64,000 bases of DNA, from assembly GCF_004363095.1 (NCBI RefSeq), contig NZ_SNYO01000002.1, positions 248,001 through 312,000 on the forward strand, in the 5' to 3' direction. The notes under the pieces are model-generated. The model was given only the letters and a program-made list of their open reading frames with translations. It was not told the origin of the DNA and did no database searches. The position numbers and the translations under genes are program-made. This DNA is from Actinomycetospora succinea (GTDB lineage: Bacteria > Actinomycetota > Actinomycetes > Mycobacteriales > Pseudonocardiaceae). Positions 23,752-31,838 of the stretch are shown here, in pieces. Positions within the stretch are counted from its first letter, which is position 1, and every line of letters begins with the position of its first letter.

Positions 23752-24111
23752 GTGATCCCCGCCGAGAACATCCGCGACTGGCGCGGCCGCCCCGTCGTCG
23801 ACGTCGAGGACTCGAAGATCGGCACGCTCGAGGCCGTCTACGTCGACACCCTCGGCGACGAGCCCGTGTTCGTGACGGTCAAGCTGTCCTCGCTGTTCGG
23901 GAAGACGCACCTGGTGTTCGCGCCGCTCAAGGGCGCCGTCGTCACCCCGGACCACCTCAAGGTCGCGTTCGCCCGCGACCTCGTCCGCGAGGCGCCGGGG
24001 ATCGACCCGGACGGCGAGCTGCACGCCGAGGCCGAGCCGGGCGTCTTCGCGCACTACGGGCTGGCGTACCAGACGGGGTCGCTCGGCGAGCGGCGTCTCG
24101 CGCGCCGATGA
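23752..24111 (+). CDS. PRC-barrel domain protein
   Basis: A 119-residue protein with a PRC-barrel (about 5-80: IRDWRGRPVVDVEDSKIGTL, YVDTLGDEPVFVTVKL and HLVFAPLKGAVVTPDHLKVA). Stand-alone PRC-barrel proteins occur widely in actinobacteria, often linked to stress, RNA metabolism or photosynthesis in other phyla; the role here is unknown. GTG 23752 appears leaderless. The gene ends in front of a long imperfect palindrome shared with the convergent transglycosylase. Confidence 0.85.
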   Translation: MIPAENIRDWRGRPVVDVEDSKIGTLEAVYVDTLGDEPVFVTVKLSSLFGKTHLVFAPLKGAVVTPDHLKVAFARDLVREAPGIDPDGELHAEAEPGVFAHYGLAYQTGSLGERRLARR

Positions 24112-24114
24112 CCT

Positions 24115-24184
24115 CCATGATCGGTGTCTCGGTGACGAAGCCACGCAGATCCGAGGGTTTTCGTCACCGAGACCGCGATCATGG
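24115..24184. repeat. 25-bp-arm palindrome between convergent genes
   Basis: Arms at 24115-24139 (starts CCATGATCGGTGTCTCGG) and 24160-24184 pair at 23 of 25 positions; loop 20 bases. The right arm contains the TGA stop (24179-24181) of the minus-strand gene. Likely a bidirectional terminator; length and sequence suggest another repeat family. Confidence 0.7.
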
Positions 24185-24934
24185 TCGGTCGAGGGCCGTC
24201 GCCGCGCCCACGGCCTCGCGGCGCACCCGGTCGACGTAGGCCTGCGAGCGGTTGTAGGCGAGCACGGCGGCGCGCCAGTCGTCGCCGCGGCGCAGGTCGC
24301 GGTCGTCGGCGCACAGGTAGCGCGCGGCGGCCAGGGCGGCGTCGTCGAGGTCGTCGGGGTCGTCCACGCCGTCGCCGTCCCCGTCAGCGCCGTACTGCGC
24401 CCACGTGGTGGGGATGAACTGCAGCGGGCCGACGGCGCGGTCGTAGGTGGTGTCGCCGTCGAGTCGCCCGCCGTCGGTGTCCCGGATCTCGCGGTTGCCG
24501 TTGGTGCCGTCCAGCTCGGGGCCGCGGATCGGGTCGACCGGGCGCCCGGCGTCGTCGAGGGCGGTGTCGCCGAAGCGGCCGTGGTTCGACTCGACGCGCC
24601 CGAGACCCGCGAGCGTCACCCACGACAGGCCGCAGTCGGCGAGCTCGCCGCGGGCGGCCGCCTCGGCGCCGGCGTAGGCGACGAGCGCGCGCTCCGGGAC
24701 GCCCGTCGGGCCGGCGGCGTCGCGGGCCCAGGTGGTGCGTGCGGCGGCGTCGGCGGGCACCGGCGCCGCGGCGGGCTGGGCGTAGGCCGGCAGGGCGTCG
24801 GGACCGCGGCGGCTGACGGCCACGACGCCCGCGATCCCGGCGCCGAGGAGCAGCACGAGGACGACGGCCGCGGCGAGCAGGTTCTCGAGCCGCTGGGCCT
24901 CGCTGCGGTCGTGCTCGATCGGCGGCGTGCTCAC
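24179..24934 (-). CDS. Membrane-anchored lytic transglycosylase (SLT/MltB-like)
   Basis: A 251-residue protein with a cytoplasmic N-tail, one membrane helix (about 20-41), an Ala/Pro linker and a lytic transglycosylase domain (about 80-245). Catalytic Glu115 lies in GLGRVESNHGRFG; VGPLQFIPTTWAQYGADGDG is the second hallmark, continuing into an Asp-rich loop (DGDGVDDPDDLDDA) and AARYLC. It cleaves the MurNAc-GlcNAc bond of peptidoglycan. GTG 24934 is likely leaderless: TAGCGT (minus strand, 24947-24942) ends 7 bases upstream. Confidence 0.9.
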   Translation of the reverse strand: MSTPPIEHDRSEAQRLENLLAAAVVLVLLLGAGIAGVVAVSRRGPDALPAYAQPAAAPVPADAAARTTWARDAAGPTGVPERALVAYAGAEAAARGELADCGLSWVTLAGLGRVESNHGRFGDTALDDAGRPVDPIRGPELDGTNGNREIRDTDGGRLDGDTTYDRAVGPLQFIPTTWAQYGADGDGDGVDDPDDLDDAALAAARYLCADDRDLRRGDDWRAAVLAYNRSQAYVDRVRREAVGAATALDRP

Positions 24935-25193
24935 CGCCCCGACGCTACGGAAGGCGCCGTCGGCGTCCGGTGGGGCGCCGGGCGACCGGAGCAACCGCCC
25001 GCCGGAGGGACACGACGTGTCGTCGACGCGACACGCGTGTCACCCGCTCGTCCCCGTGCCGCGCGCGCCGGTCACCGACTGCCCCCGATCGGTAGTCCGT
25101 TCGTAGGAGGTCCGGGCGCGGTCGATCAGGCAATCTGTCGGCCTCCGCCGGGCAGGGAGGGCCGGCGGAGCGGGGTCGCGGGGAGGAGGCGCC

Positions 25194-26141
25194 ATGGACA
25201 TCGACGTCCGGCTGCGCATGTTCACGTGGTTCGCCGACGTCTCGGGAGCCGTGGCGGTCAGCCGCATGGGCCCCGAGGAGATCACCCGGGCGCGCGCCCG
25301 GCGCCTCAGTCACAACGTCGTCACGTCCCGGGTGTTCGGCCCGATGCCGCGCGGGGTGTTCGTCACCGACCGCATCGCCCACACCGACGTCGGCCCGCGC
25401 CCGGTACGGCTCTACCGCCCGCACACGGCCCGCGCGCTGCCGATCGTCGTCAACTTCCACGGCGGCGGCGGCACGCTGGGCAACCTCGACCAGTCCGACT
25501 GGCTGTGCGCGCACGTCGCGTCGCGGGTCGGTGCGCTCGTGGTGTCGGTCGACTACCGCCTGGCCCCCGAGCATCCCTACCCCGCCGGCCGCGAGGACGG
25601 CTACGCCGCGGTGAGCTGGGTGGCGCGCGAGGCCGCGACGCTCGGCGCGCGCCCCGACCGCCTCGCCGTCATGGGCGACAGCGCCGGCGGCAACCTCGCG
25701 GCGGTGGTCTGCCTGCTCGCCCGCGAGTCCGGGCCGGTGATCGACTCCCAGGTCCTGCTCTACCCCGTGCTCGACCTGACCTTCGAGCGCGCGTCGATCG
25801 AGCGCTTCGCGGGCGGGCCGGTGCTCACCCGCGCGGACATGGACGTGTTCCGCACGCACTACCTCGGCGAGGACGGCGACGCCTCGGACCCGCTGTGCTC
25901 GCCGCTGCTCGCGCCCGACGTCGGCGACCTGCCGCCGGCGCTGATCGTGACCGCAGGCGTCGACCCGCTGCACGACGACGGCGTCGACTACGCGTGCCGC
26001 CTCGAGGAGGCCGGCGTGCCGGTCCGGCACACCGACCACCCCCGGGCGGTGCACGGCTTCCTGTCGTTCCCCGGCGTGTGCCGGGCGTCGGCGACCGCGC
26101 TCGACGACGTCTGCGCCGAGCTCACGGCACGGTTCGCCTGA
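25194..26141 (+). CDS. Hormone-sensitive-lipase-family esterase
   Basis: A 315-residue alpha/beta hydrolase of the HSL (family IV) group: oxyanion motif HGGGGTLG (~89-96), nucleophile Ser163 in GDSAGG, VSVDYRLAPEHPYP, acid Asp in TAGVDPLHDDG and base His in AVHGFLSF. No signal peptide. It hydrolyses short- to medium-chain esters in relatives. ATG 25194 has GAGGAGG 4 bases upstream. It ends 4 bases before the end of the convergent phaB gene. Confidence 0.93.
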   Translation: MDIDVRLRMFTWFADVSGAVAVSRMGPEEITRARARRLSHNVVTSRVFGPMPRGVFVTDRIAHTDVGPRPVRLYRPHTARALPIVVNFHGGGGTLGNLDQSDWLCAHVASRVGALVVSVDYRLAPEHPYPAGREDGYAAVSWVAREAATLGARPDRLAVMGDSAGGNLAAVVCLLARESGPVIDSQVLLYPVLDLTFERASIERFAGGPVLTRADMDVFRTHYLGEDGDASDPLCSPLLAPDVGDLPPALIVTAGVDPLHDDGVDYACRLEEAGVPVRHTDHPRAVHGFLSFPGVCRASATALDDVCAELTARFA

Positions 26142-26145
26142 CCAC

Positions 26146-26883
26146 CTACATGTGCAGGCCGCCGTTGACCGAGTAGACCTGCCCGGTGATGTACTCCGAC
26201 TCCGGGTCGGCGAGGAACTCCACGACGCGCGCGACCTCGTCGGGCTGGCCGAGGCGCTTCATCGGGATGCCCGAGACGATCTTCTCGATCGCCTTCTCCG
26301 GCACCGCGGCGACCATGTCGGTCTCGATGTAGCCGGGCGCGACGCAGTTGACGGTGACGCCCTTGCGCGCGCCCTCCTGGGCCATCGACATCGTCATGCC
26401 GAACAGACCGGACTTCGTCGCGGCGTAGTTGACCTGGCCGGCGTTGCCCGCCTCGCCGATCACCGAGCTGATGTTCACGATGCGCCCGCTGCCGCGCTCG
26501 GCCATCTGCAGATACGCCAGCTGGGCCATGTAGAACGTGCCCGAGAGGTTGACCTGGACCACGCGGTCCCAGTCGTCGACCTCCATCTTGGCCACCATCT
26601 TGTCCGCCGTGATGCCGGCGTTGTTGACCAGGACGTCGACCCGTCCGTGCGCCCTCACGACCTCGTCGAACACGCGCTCGCAGTCGCCGCGCTCGCCGAT
26701 GTTGCCCTGGTGGATGGTGATCTGGTCGGGGAACTCGGCCTGGAGGTTCTCGGCCGAGGTCGGGTCCGACGAGTAGCCGACGCCGACCTTCATCCCGCGC
26801 TTGGCGAGCCGTGTGCTGATCGCGCGCCCGATCCCGCGGGCGCCGCCCGTCACCAGGGCCACCTGTCCGGTCATGTCTCCCAT
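26146..26883 (-). CDS. phaB: Acetoacetyl-CoA reductase (PhaB/FabG family)
   Basis: A 245-residue SDR. TGGARGIGRAIS binds NADPH, VDVLVNNAGITADKM is the NNAG motif, the catalytic triad is Ser in NISSVIGEAGNAGQVNYAATK with Tyr and Lys in the same run, and GYIETDMV/ITGQVYSVNGGLHM close the fold. LNNAGIT plus the MGDMTGQVALVTGG start fit PhaB, which makes (R)-3-hydroxybutyryl-CoA; FabG activity is the alternative. ATG 26883 has GAGGGAG 5 bases upstream. It is divergent from phaC (233-base gap), supporting a role in polyhydroxyalkanoate synthesis. Confidence 0.88.
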   Translation of the reverse strand: MGDMTGQVALVTGGARGIGRAISTRLAKRGMKVGVGYSSDPTSAENLQAEFPDQITIHQGNIGERGDCERVFDEVVRAHGRVDVLVNNAGITADKMVAKMEVDDWDRVVQVNLSGTFYMAQLAYLQMAERGSGRIVNISSVIGEAGNAGQVNYAATKSGLFGMTMSMAQEGARKGVTVNCVAPGYIETDMVAAVPEKAIEKIVSGIPMKRLGQPDEVARVVEFLADPESEYITGQVYSVNGGLHM

Positions 26884-27116
26884 GCGTGCTCCCTCGCTCG
26901 ATGGTCCTGTCGCGTTGCCCTGTACCCGGACGGTGGCCCGCGCCACACGACTCGGTGGCCCATCGAAGTCCGGTTCTGGGGCGACCGGAAGGCCAGGGCG
27001 TCCCCTACTCGTGGGTAGGTGGCCGTTGCGAAACATCTCAAGCAGAACGTACGGTCCACGCAGCACCCAACGCCGGGTGCGAGCGAGCGCCCGGACCGGG
27101 CGCGAGGAGGTGTGCC

Positions 27117-28376
27117 ATGACGGCCCCCGCCGACGAGCACGTCGAGACCGACCAGCCCCTGGACCGCGACCCCACCGCGGTGCAGACCGAGGCGCCCTCA
27201 CCCGATCCGGCCGCCTACCTGCGCGGCTACCACGCCACGGCCGCCGTCCGCGGCGCCGCCGAGCTGACCAAGGGCGCGGGCTACGTGCTGCGTCGCGCCT
27301 TCGAGCAGTCGACGACGCCGGGCCGCAACACCCGCGACGCCCAGCGCTGGTGGCGCCACGTGATGACGCGCCGGCGCCCGCAGTGGCACAACGACCAAGA
27401 GATCGTCTTCGAGACGCCGATCGCGCGCCTGCGGGACTTCTCGCAGGGCTCGACCGACGACGTCGTCCCGACGCTCGTGCTGCCGCCCCAGGCCGGGCAC
27501 GACTCGTGCATCGTCGACTTCCAGCCGCGCCAGTCGCAGATGATGGTGCTGCGCGAGTGCGGGCTGACCCGCGCGTTCACGCTCGACTGGGTCGGCGCCA
27601 CCCGCGCGACCTCGGGCACGACGATCTCCGACTACATCGCCGTGGTCGACCGGGCCGTCGAGCACTGCGGTGGCCGGGTCAACCTGGTCGGCGACTGCCA
27701 GGGCGGATGGCTCGCCACGATCTACGCGGCGATCCACCCGGACAAGGTCAACACGCTGACCCTGGCCGGCGCGCCGATCGACTTCCACGCCGGCGAGACC
27801 CCCATCGGCGCCTCCTCGCGGGTGATGACCCAGCGCTTCGGGCAGCTGCCCTACCGCGCGATGGTCGCCGCGGGCGGCGGGAACATGCCGGGCGCCTTCG
27901 TGCTCGGCGGGTTCATCGCGATCCGTCCCGAGGCCGAGATCGCCAAGCACGTCGACCTGCTGCGCAACCTCGACGACCCCGGCGCGATCGCGCGCTACGA
28001 GGCGTTCGAGGACTGGTTCAAGCACACCCAGGACGTGCCCGGCACGTTCTACCTGTGGCTGGTCGAGCACCTCTTCGCCGGCAACGAGCTGATCAACGGT
28101 GAGCTCGAGGTCGACGGGGAGCGCGTCGACATGCGCAACATCGCGTGCCCGCTGTTCCTGCTGGGCGGCGCGACCGACCACATCACGCCGCCGGTGCAGG
28201 TCTTCGCCGCCGCCGAGCACGTGTCGACCCCGGCCGACCAGGTCACGAAGCGCACCGCTCCCGGCGGGCACCTCGGCCTGTTCATGGGCAACCAGGCCCT
28301 GCGCCACGAGTGGCCGCCGCTCATGACCGCGGTGGCCGAGCACTCTCGCCCGCACGGTGGTCGCCGCAGCGCTTGA
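27117..28376 (+). CDS. phaC: PHA synthase-like alpha/beta hydrolase (PhaC family)
   Basis: A 419-residue protein of the PhaC/DUF3141-related group. Instead of the lipase GxSxG it has the synthase box G-D-C194-Q-G; candidate catalytic Asp354 lies in GGATDHITPP and His385 in APGGHLGLFMG. These are the Cys-Asp-His residues of polyhydroxyalkanoate synthases, here closest in length to short class III-like forms. It sits between phaB and phaA, which supports the call. ATG 27117 has GAGGAGG 6 bases upstream. An intracellular depolymerase-like role is less likely because of the Cys. Confidence 0.8.
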   Translation: MTAPADEHVETDQPLDRDPTAVQTEAPSPDPAAYLRGYHATAAVRGAAELTKGAGYVLRRAFEQSTTPGRNTRDAQRWWRHVMTRRRPQWHNDQEIVFETPIARLRDFSQGSTDDVVPTLVLPPQAGHDSCIVDFQPRQSQMMVLRECGLTRAFTLDWVGATRATSGTTISDYIAVVDRAVEHCGGRVNLVGDCQGGWLATIYAAIHPDKVNTLTLAGAPIDFHAGETPIGASSRVMTQRFGQLPYRAMVAAGGGNMPGAFVLGGFIAIRPEAEIAKHVDLLRNLDDPGAIARYEAFEDWFKHTQDVPGTFYLWLVEHLFAGNELINGELEVDGERVDMRNIACPLFLLGGATDHITPPVQVFAAAEHVSTPADQVTKRTAPGGHLGLFMGNQALRHEWPPLMTAVAEHSRPHGGRRSA

Positions 28377-28391
28377 CCGATCGAGCAGGAC

Positions 28392-28432
28392 GGTGACGGG
28401 GCGCGCCCAACCCTGGGTATTGCCCCGTCACC
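28392..28432 (+). terminator. Hairpin after phaC
   Basis: Perfect stem GGTGACGGGGC (28392-28402) and GCCCCGTCACC (28422-28432), loop 19, 15 bases after the phaC stop. It suggests phaA may have its own promoter. Confidence 0.6.
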
Positions 28433-28541
28433 CCGGGTACTTTCCGAACATCCGGCACTGCGCACCGCAGTCGCCCCCGCTGCTGGCCACCGGCACGGTG
28501 GCCCCAGTCTCACGGCTCATCCCGCGACCAGGAGGACCACC

Positions 28542-29720
28542 ATGCCCGGCTCCGTCATCGTCTCCGGCGCCCGCACCCCGATCGGCAAGCTCTCCGGTGC
28601 CTACGCCGGGCTGCCCGTCCAGACGCTGGGCTCGGTGGCGATCCAGAAGGCCCTCGAGCAGGCCAACGTGTCGCCGGAGCAGGTCGAGTACCTGATCATG
28701 GGCCAGGTCATCCAGGCCGGTGCGGGGCAGAACCCGGCCCGCAAGGCGGGCACCGACGCGGGCCTGCCGATGTCGACGCCGTCCTTCACACTCAACAAGG
28801 TCTGCCTGTCGGGCCTCGACGCCATCGCGCTGGCCGACCAGATGATCCAGGCCGGTGAGTACGACGTCGTCGTGGCCGGCGGCATGGAGTCGATGACCGA
28901 GGGTCCCTACCTGCTGCCGAAGGCCCGCCGGGGCTACAAGTACGGCGCGGGCACCGTCGTCGACGCCACCGAGTACGACGCGCTGACCGACGTCTACGAC
29001 CACGAGTCGATGGGCGCCTCGACCGAGCGCTTCTCGAAGTCGATCGGCCTGTCGCGCGAGGCGATGGACGAGTTCTCCGCCGCCTCGCACCAGCGCGCCG
29101 CCGACGCCGCGAAGAACGGCCGGTTCGACGCCGAGATCGCGCCGGTGACGATCCCGCAGCGCAAGGGCGACCCGATCGTCGTCACCGAGGACGAGGGCGT
29201 GCGCGGCGACACCACCGCCGAGGGCCTGGGCAAGCTGCGCCCGGCGTTCGACAAGGAGGGCGCGATCACTGCGGGCTCCTCGTCGCAGATCTCCGACGGC
29301 GCCGCGGCCGCCGTGATCATGTCGGAGACGAAGGCCAAGGAGCTCGGGCTCGAGGTCCTCGCGCGCATCGGCCACCACGGCTGGGTCGCCGGCCCGGACA
29401 ACTCGCTGCTCTCGCAGCCGTCGAACGCGATCTTCAAGGCCCTCAAGCGCGAGGGCATCGACGCCAAGGACCTCGAGATGCTCGAGATCAACGAGGCGTT
29501 CGCGGCCGTCGCGCTGCAGTCGACCACCGAGCTGGGCGTCGACCCGGAGCGCGTGAACCCCGACGGCGGCGCCATCGCCCTCGGCCACCCCGTGGGTGCC
29601 AGCGGCGCCCGCATCGCGGTGCACCTCGCGCACGAGCTCCGTCGCCGCGGCGGCGGCGTCGGCGCGGCCGGCCTCTGCGGCGGTGGCGGCCAGGGCTCCG
29701 CGCTGGTCCTGCACGTCTGA
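28542..29720 (+). CDS. phaA: Acetyl-CoA C-acetyltransferase (beta-ketothiolase)
   Basis: A 392-residue thiolase that condenses two acetyl-CoA to acetoacetyl-CoA. Catalytic Cys88 is in LNKVCLSGLDAI, GGMESMT follows the loop, His is in ALGHPVGASGARI (~349) and the second Cys in AGLCGGGGQGSAL (~379); EINEAFA is present. Length is that of biosynthetic thiolases. With phaB and phaC it gives the complete three-enzyme route to polyhydroxybutyrate; a role in beta-oxidation or isoprenoids cannot be excluded. ATG 28542 has AGGAGG 6 bases upstream. Confidence 0.93.
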   Translation: MPGSVIVSGARTPIGKLSGAYAGLPVQTLGSVAIQKALEQANVSPEQVEYLIMGQVIQAGAGQNPARKAGTDAGLPMSTPSFTLNKVCLSGLDAIALADQMIQAGEYDVVVAGGMESMTEGPYLLPKARRGYKYGAGTVVDATEYDALTDVYDHESMGASTERFSKSIGLSREAMDEFSAASHQRAADAAKNGRFDAEIAPVTIPQRKGDPIVVTEDEGVRGDTTAEGLGKLRPAFDKEGAITAGSSSQISDGAAAAVIMSETKAKELGLEVLARIGHHGWVAGPDNSLLSQPSNAIFKALKREGIDAKDLEMLEINEAFAAVALQSTTELGVDPERVNPDGGAIALGHPVGASGARIAVHLAHELRRRGGGVGAAGLCGGGGQGSALVLHV

Positions 29721-29738
29721 TCGGACCCACCGGCGTAT

Positions 29739-29788
29739 CAGCGTGGCGGCCACGCTGGCGCTGGACGTCAGGAAATCCACCACGATCA
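29739..29788 (-). repeat. ~50-bp dispersed repeat, copy 1
   Basis: On the minus strand it begins TGATCGTGGTGGATTTCC and continues TGACGTCCAGCGCCAGCG then TGGCCGCCACGCTGA. It matches 48982-49031 (plus strand) at about 86% of positions. It lies just after the phaA stop, directly before a terminator-like hairpin. Confidence 0.8.
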
Positions 29789-29793
29789 CGAGC

Positions 29794-29827
29794 GGCGCGG
29801 CGGTCACCTCCGGGTGGCCGCCGCGCC
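29794..29827 (+). terminator. Hairpin after phaA
   Basis: Stem GGCGCGGCGGTCAC (29794-29807) and GTGGCCGCCGCGCC (29814-29827), one G-T pair, loop 6; 74 bases after the phaA stop. Confidence 0.65.
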
Positions 29828-30036
29828 GTCGCGTCCGGGGTGGAACCGTCGCGACGCCGCGTGCGTCGAACCAGGCACGGGGCCGCGTCGGGTGGGAGGA
29901 ACCGGGCGCGGCCCCGTCCGCGGTGATCTCGCATGACCATGCCCACGGCGGGTGACCATGCTCGGGTGCGCATGCCAAGGTGGTCGTCCGGGCACAGGTG
30001 ACCGGGAGCACACCCTCAAGACACGGAGGCCAGCAC
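29828..30036. other. Rest of phaA-mscR intergenic region
   Basis: No gene is seen. It holds a second stem ACGGGGCCGCG/CGCGGCCCCGT (29877-29887, 29907-29917) and two copies of TGACCATGC (about 29934 and 29952) 18 bases apart, which could be regulator sites for mscR. The mscR ribosome binding site GGAGG is at the right end. Confidence 0.5.
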
Positions 30037-31125
30037 ATGCCGCAGGAGGTCCGGGGCGTCGTGTCCCGGGAGAAGGGCAAGCCGGTGACGGTCGAGACGA
30101 TCGTCATCCCCGACCCGGGTCCGGGCGAGGCCGTGGTGAAGGTCCAGGCCTGCGGGGTCTGCCACACCGACCTGCACTACCGCGAGGGCAACATCGAGGA
30201 CGCCTACCCGTTCCTGCTCGGCCACGAGGCCGCGGGCGTCGTGGAGGCGCTCGGCGAGGGCGTCACGGGCCTCGAGGTCGGCGACTACGTCATCCTCAAC
30301 TGGCGCGCCGTCTGCGGGGTCTGTCGCGCGTGCCGCAAGGGCAAGCACCACCTGTGCTTCGACACCCACAACGCCGCGCAGGCGATGACGCTCAAGGACA
30401 CCGGCGAGGAGCTCAAGCCCGCGCTGGGCATCGGGGCGTTCGCCGAGAAGACGCTGGTGCACTCCGGGCAGTGCACGAAGGTCAACCCGGACATCGATCC
30501 GGCGCAGGCCGGGCTCATCGGCTGCGGGATCATGGCCGGCGCGGGTGCGGCGATCAACACCGGTGAGGTGAAGCGCGGCGAGACCGTGGCCGTCATCGGC
30601 TGCGGCGGCGTGGGCGACGCGGCCATCGCGGGCGCGGCGCTGGCCGGCGCCACGACGATCATCGCCGTCGACACCGAGGACCGGAAGCTCGAGTGGGCCA
30701 AGGGCTTCGGCGCCACCCACACGATCAACGCCAAGAACACCGACCCGGTGCAGGGCATCCGCGACCTCACCGACGGCTTCGGCGCCGACGTCGTCGTCGA
30801 CGCGGTGGGCATCCCGGCCACGTGGAAGCAGGCCTTCGAGGCCCGCGACCTCGCCGGCCGCCTCGTCCTGGTCGGCGTGCCGTCGCCGGACATGAAGCTC
30901 GAGGCCGACTTCCAGCCGTTCTTCTCCCACGGCGGGTCGCTGCGGGCGTCCTGGTACGGCGACTGCCTGCCCAGCCGCGACTTCCCCATGCTGGTCGACC
31001 TGGCCCTGCAGGGCCGTTTCCCGCTCGACAAGTTCGTGACGGAGCGGATCTCGCTCGACGACGTCGAGCAGTCCTTCGAGAAGATGCATCACGGTGACGT
31101 GCTGCGTTCGGTGGTGATCCTGTGA
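30037..31125 (+). CDS. mscR: S-(hydroxymethyl)mycothiol dehydrogenase
   Basis: A 362-residue zinc alcohol dehydrogenase. Catalytic zinc ligands are Cys39 (ACGVCHTD), His63-Glu64 (GHEAAG) and Cys in [10 protein letters not shown]; structural zinc ligands are [15 protein letters not shown] (~97-111). NAD-binding [15 protein letters not shown] follows. [35 protein letters not shown] and a mycothiol-specific context point to MscR, which oxidises the formaldehyde-mycothiol adduct and reduces S-nitrosomycothiol. GTGA overlap with the next metallo-hydrolase is the conserved arrangement known from mycobacteria (mscR-Rv2260 type pair). Confidence 0.93.
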   Translation: MPQEVRGVVSREKGKPVTVETIVIPDPGPGEAVVKVQACGVCHTDLHYREGNIEDAYPFLLGHEAAGVVEALGEGVTGLEVGDYVILNWRAVCGVCRACRKGKHHLCFDTHNAAQAMTLKDTGEELKPALGIGAFAEKTLVHSGQCTKVNPDIDPAQAGLIGCGIMAGAGAAINTGEVKRGETVAVIGCGGVGDAAIAGAALAGATTIIAVDTEDRKLEWAKGFGATHTINAKNTDPVQGIRDLTDGFGADVVVDAVGIPATWKQAFEARDLAGRLVLVGVPSPDMKLEADFQPFFSHGGSLRASWYGDCLPSRDFPMLVDLALQGRFPLDKFVTERISLDDVEQSFEKMHHGDVLRSVVIL

Positions 31126-31766
31126 GCGCCGAGAAGATCGGCGAGGGCGTCGAGCACCTCACGACGTCCGGCAAGTTCGAGATCGACGGCAACTCGTTCG
31201 ACGTCGACAACAACGTCTGGATCATCGGCGACTCGTCCGAGGTCGTCCTGCTGGACGCCCCGCACGACGCCGAGGCGATCAAGAAGGCGGTCGGTGACCG
31301 CAACGTCGTGGCCATCCTGTGCACGCACTCGCACAACGACCACGTCAACGCCGCACCGGCGATCGCGGCCGCCTTCGACGCCCCGATCCTGCTCAACCCC
31401 GACGACCGGGTGGTCTGGAACATGACCTACCCGGACCGCGAGCCGGACGGCGAGATCCTCGACGGCGAGACCTTCACGATCGCCGGGATCGACCTGCGGG
31501 CGATCCACACGCCGGGGCACTCCCCCGGGTCGACGGTGTTCTACGCGCCCGACATCGGCACGCTGTTCTCCGGCGACACCCTGTTCAACGGGGGTCCCGG
31601 TGCCACGGGGCCGTCGTACTCCGACTTCAACGTGCTGATCGAGCAGCTGGCCGACAAGGTCTTCTCGCTGCCCGGCGACACGATCGTGCGCACCGGTCAC
31701 GGTGACACGACGAAGGTCGGCGACGAGGCCGCGCGTCTCGAGGAGTACCGCGAGCGGGGCTACTAG
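31122..31766 (+). CDS. MBL-fold metallo-hydrolase, mscR partner
   Basis: A 214-residue metallo-beta-lactamase-fold hydrolase with the full zinc signature [10 protein letters not shown] (H69, H71, D73, H74), [26 protein letters not shown] and a final [11 protein letters not shown]. Overlap of its GTG with the mscR stop implies co-translation. By context it may hydrolyse the S-formylmycothiol product or another mycothiol thioester, comparable to glyoxalase II; that activity is inference. Confidence 0.88.
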   Translation: MSAEKIGEGVEHLTTSGKFEIDGNSFDVDNNVWIIGDSSEVVLLDAPHDAEAIKKAVGDRNVVAILCTHSHNDHVNAAPAIAAAFDAPILLNPDDRVVWNMTYPDREPDGEILDGETFTIAGIDLRAIHTPGHSPGSTVFYAPDIGTLFSGDTLFNGGPGATGPSYSDFNVLIEQLADKVFSLPGDTIVRTGHGDTTKVGDEAARLEEYRERGY

Positions 31767-31838
31767 CAACTGAGCAGCTACCCGGACGACGAGTACCCGG
31801 CCGACCCCTATCCCGGGGTCGCGCCGGGTTTCTCGTTC

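Noticed and set aside
28428..30167. A 579-codon minus-strand frame across phaA
   Set aside because: Antisense shadow; thiolase motifs on the plus strand are complete.
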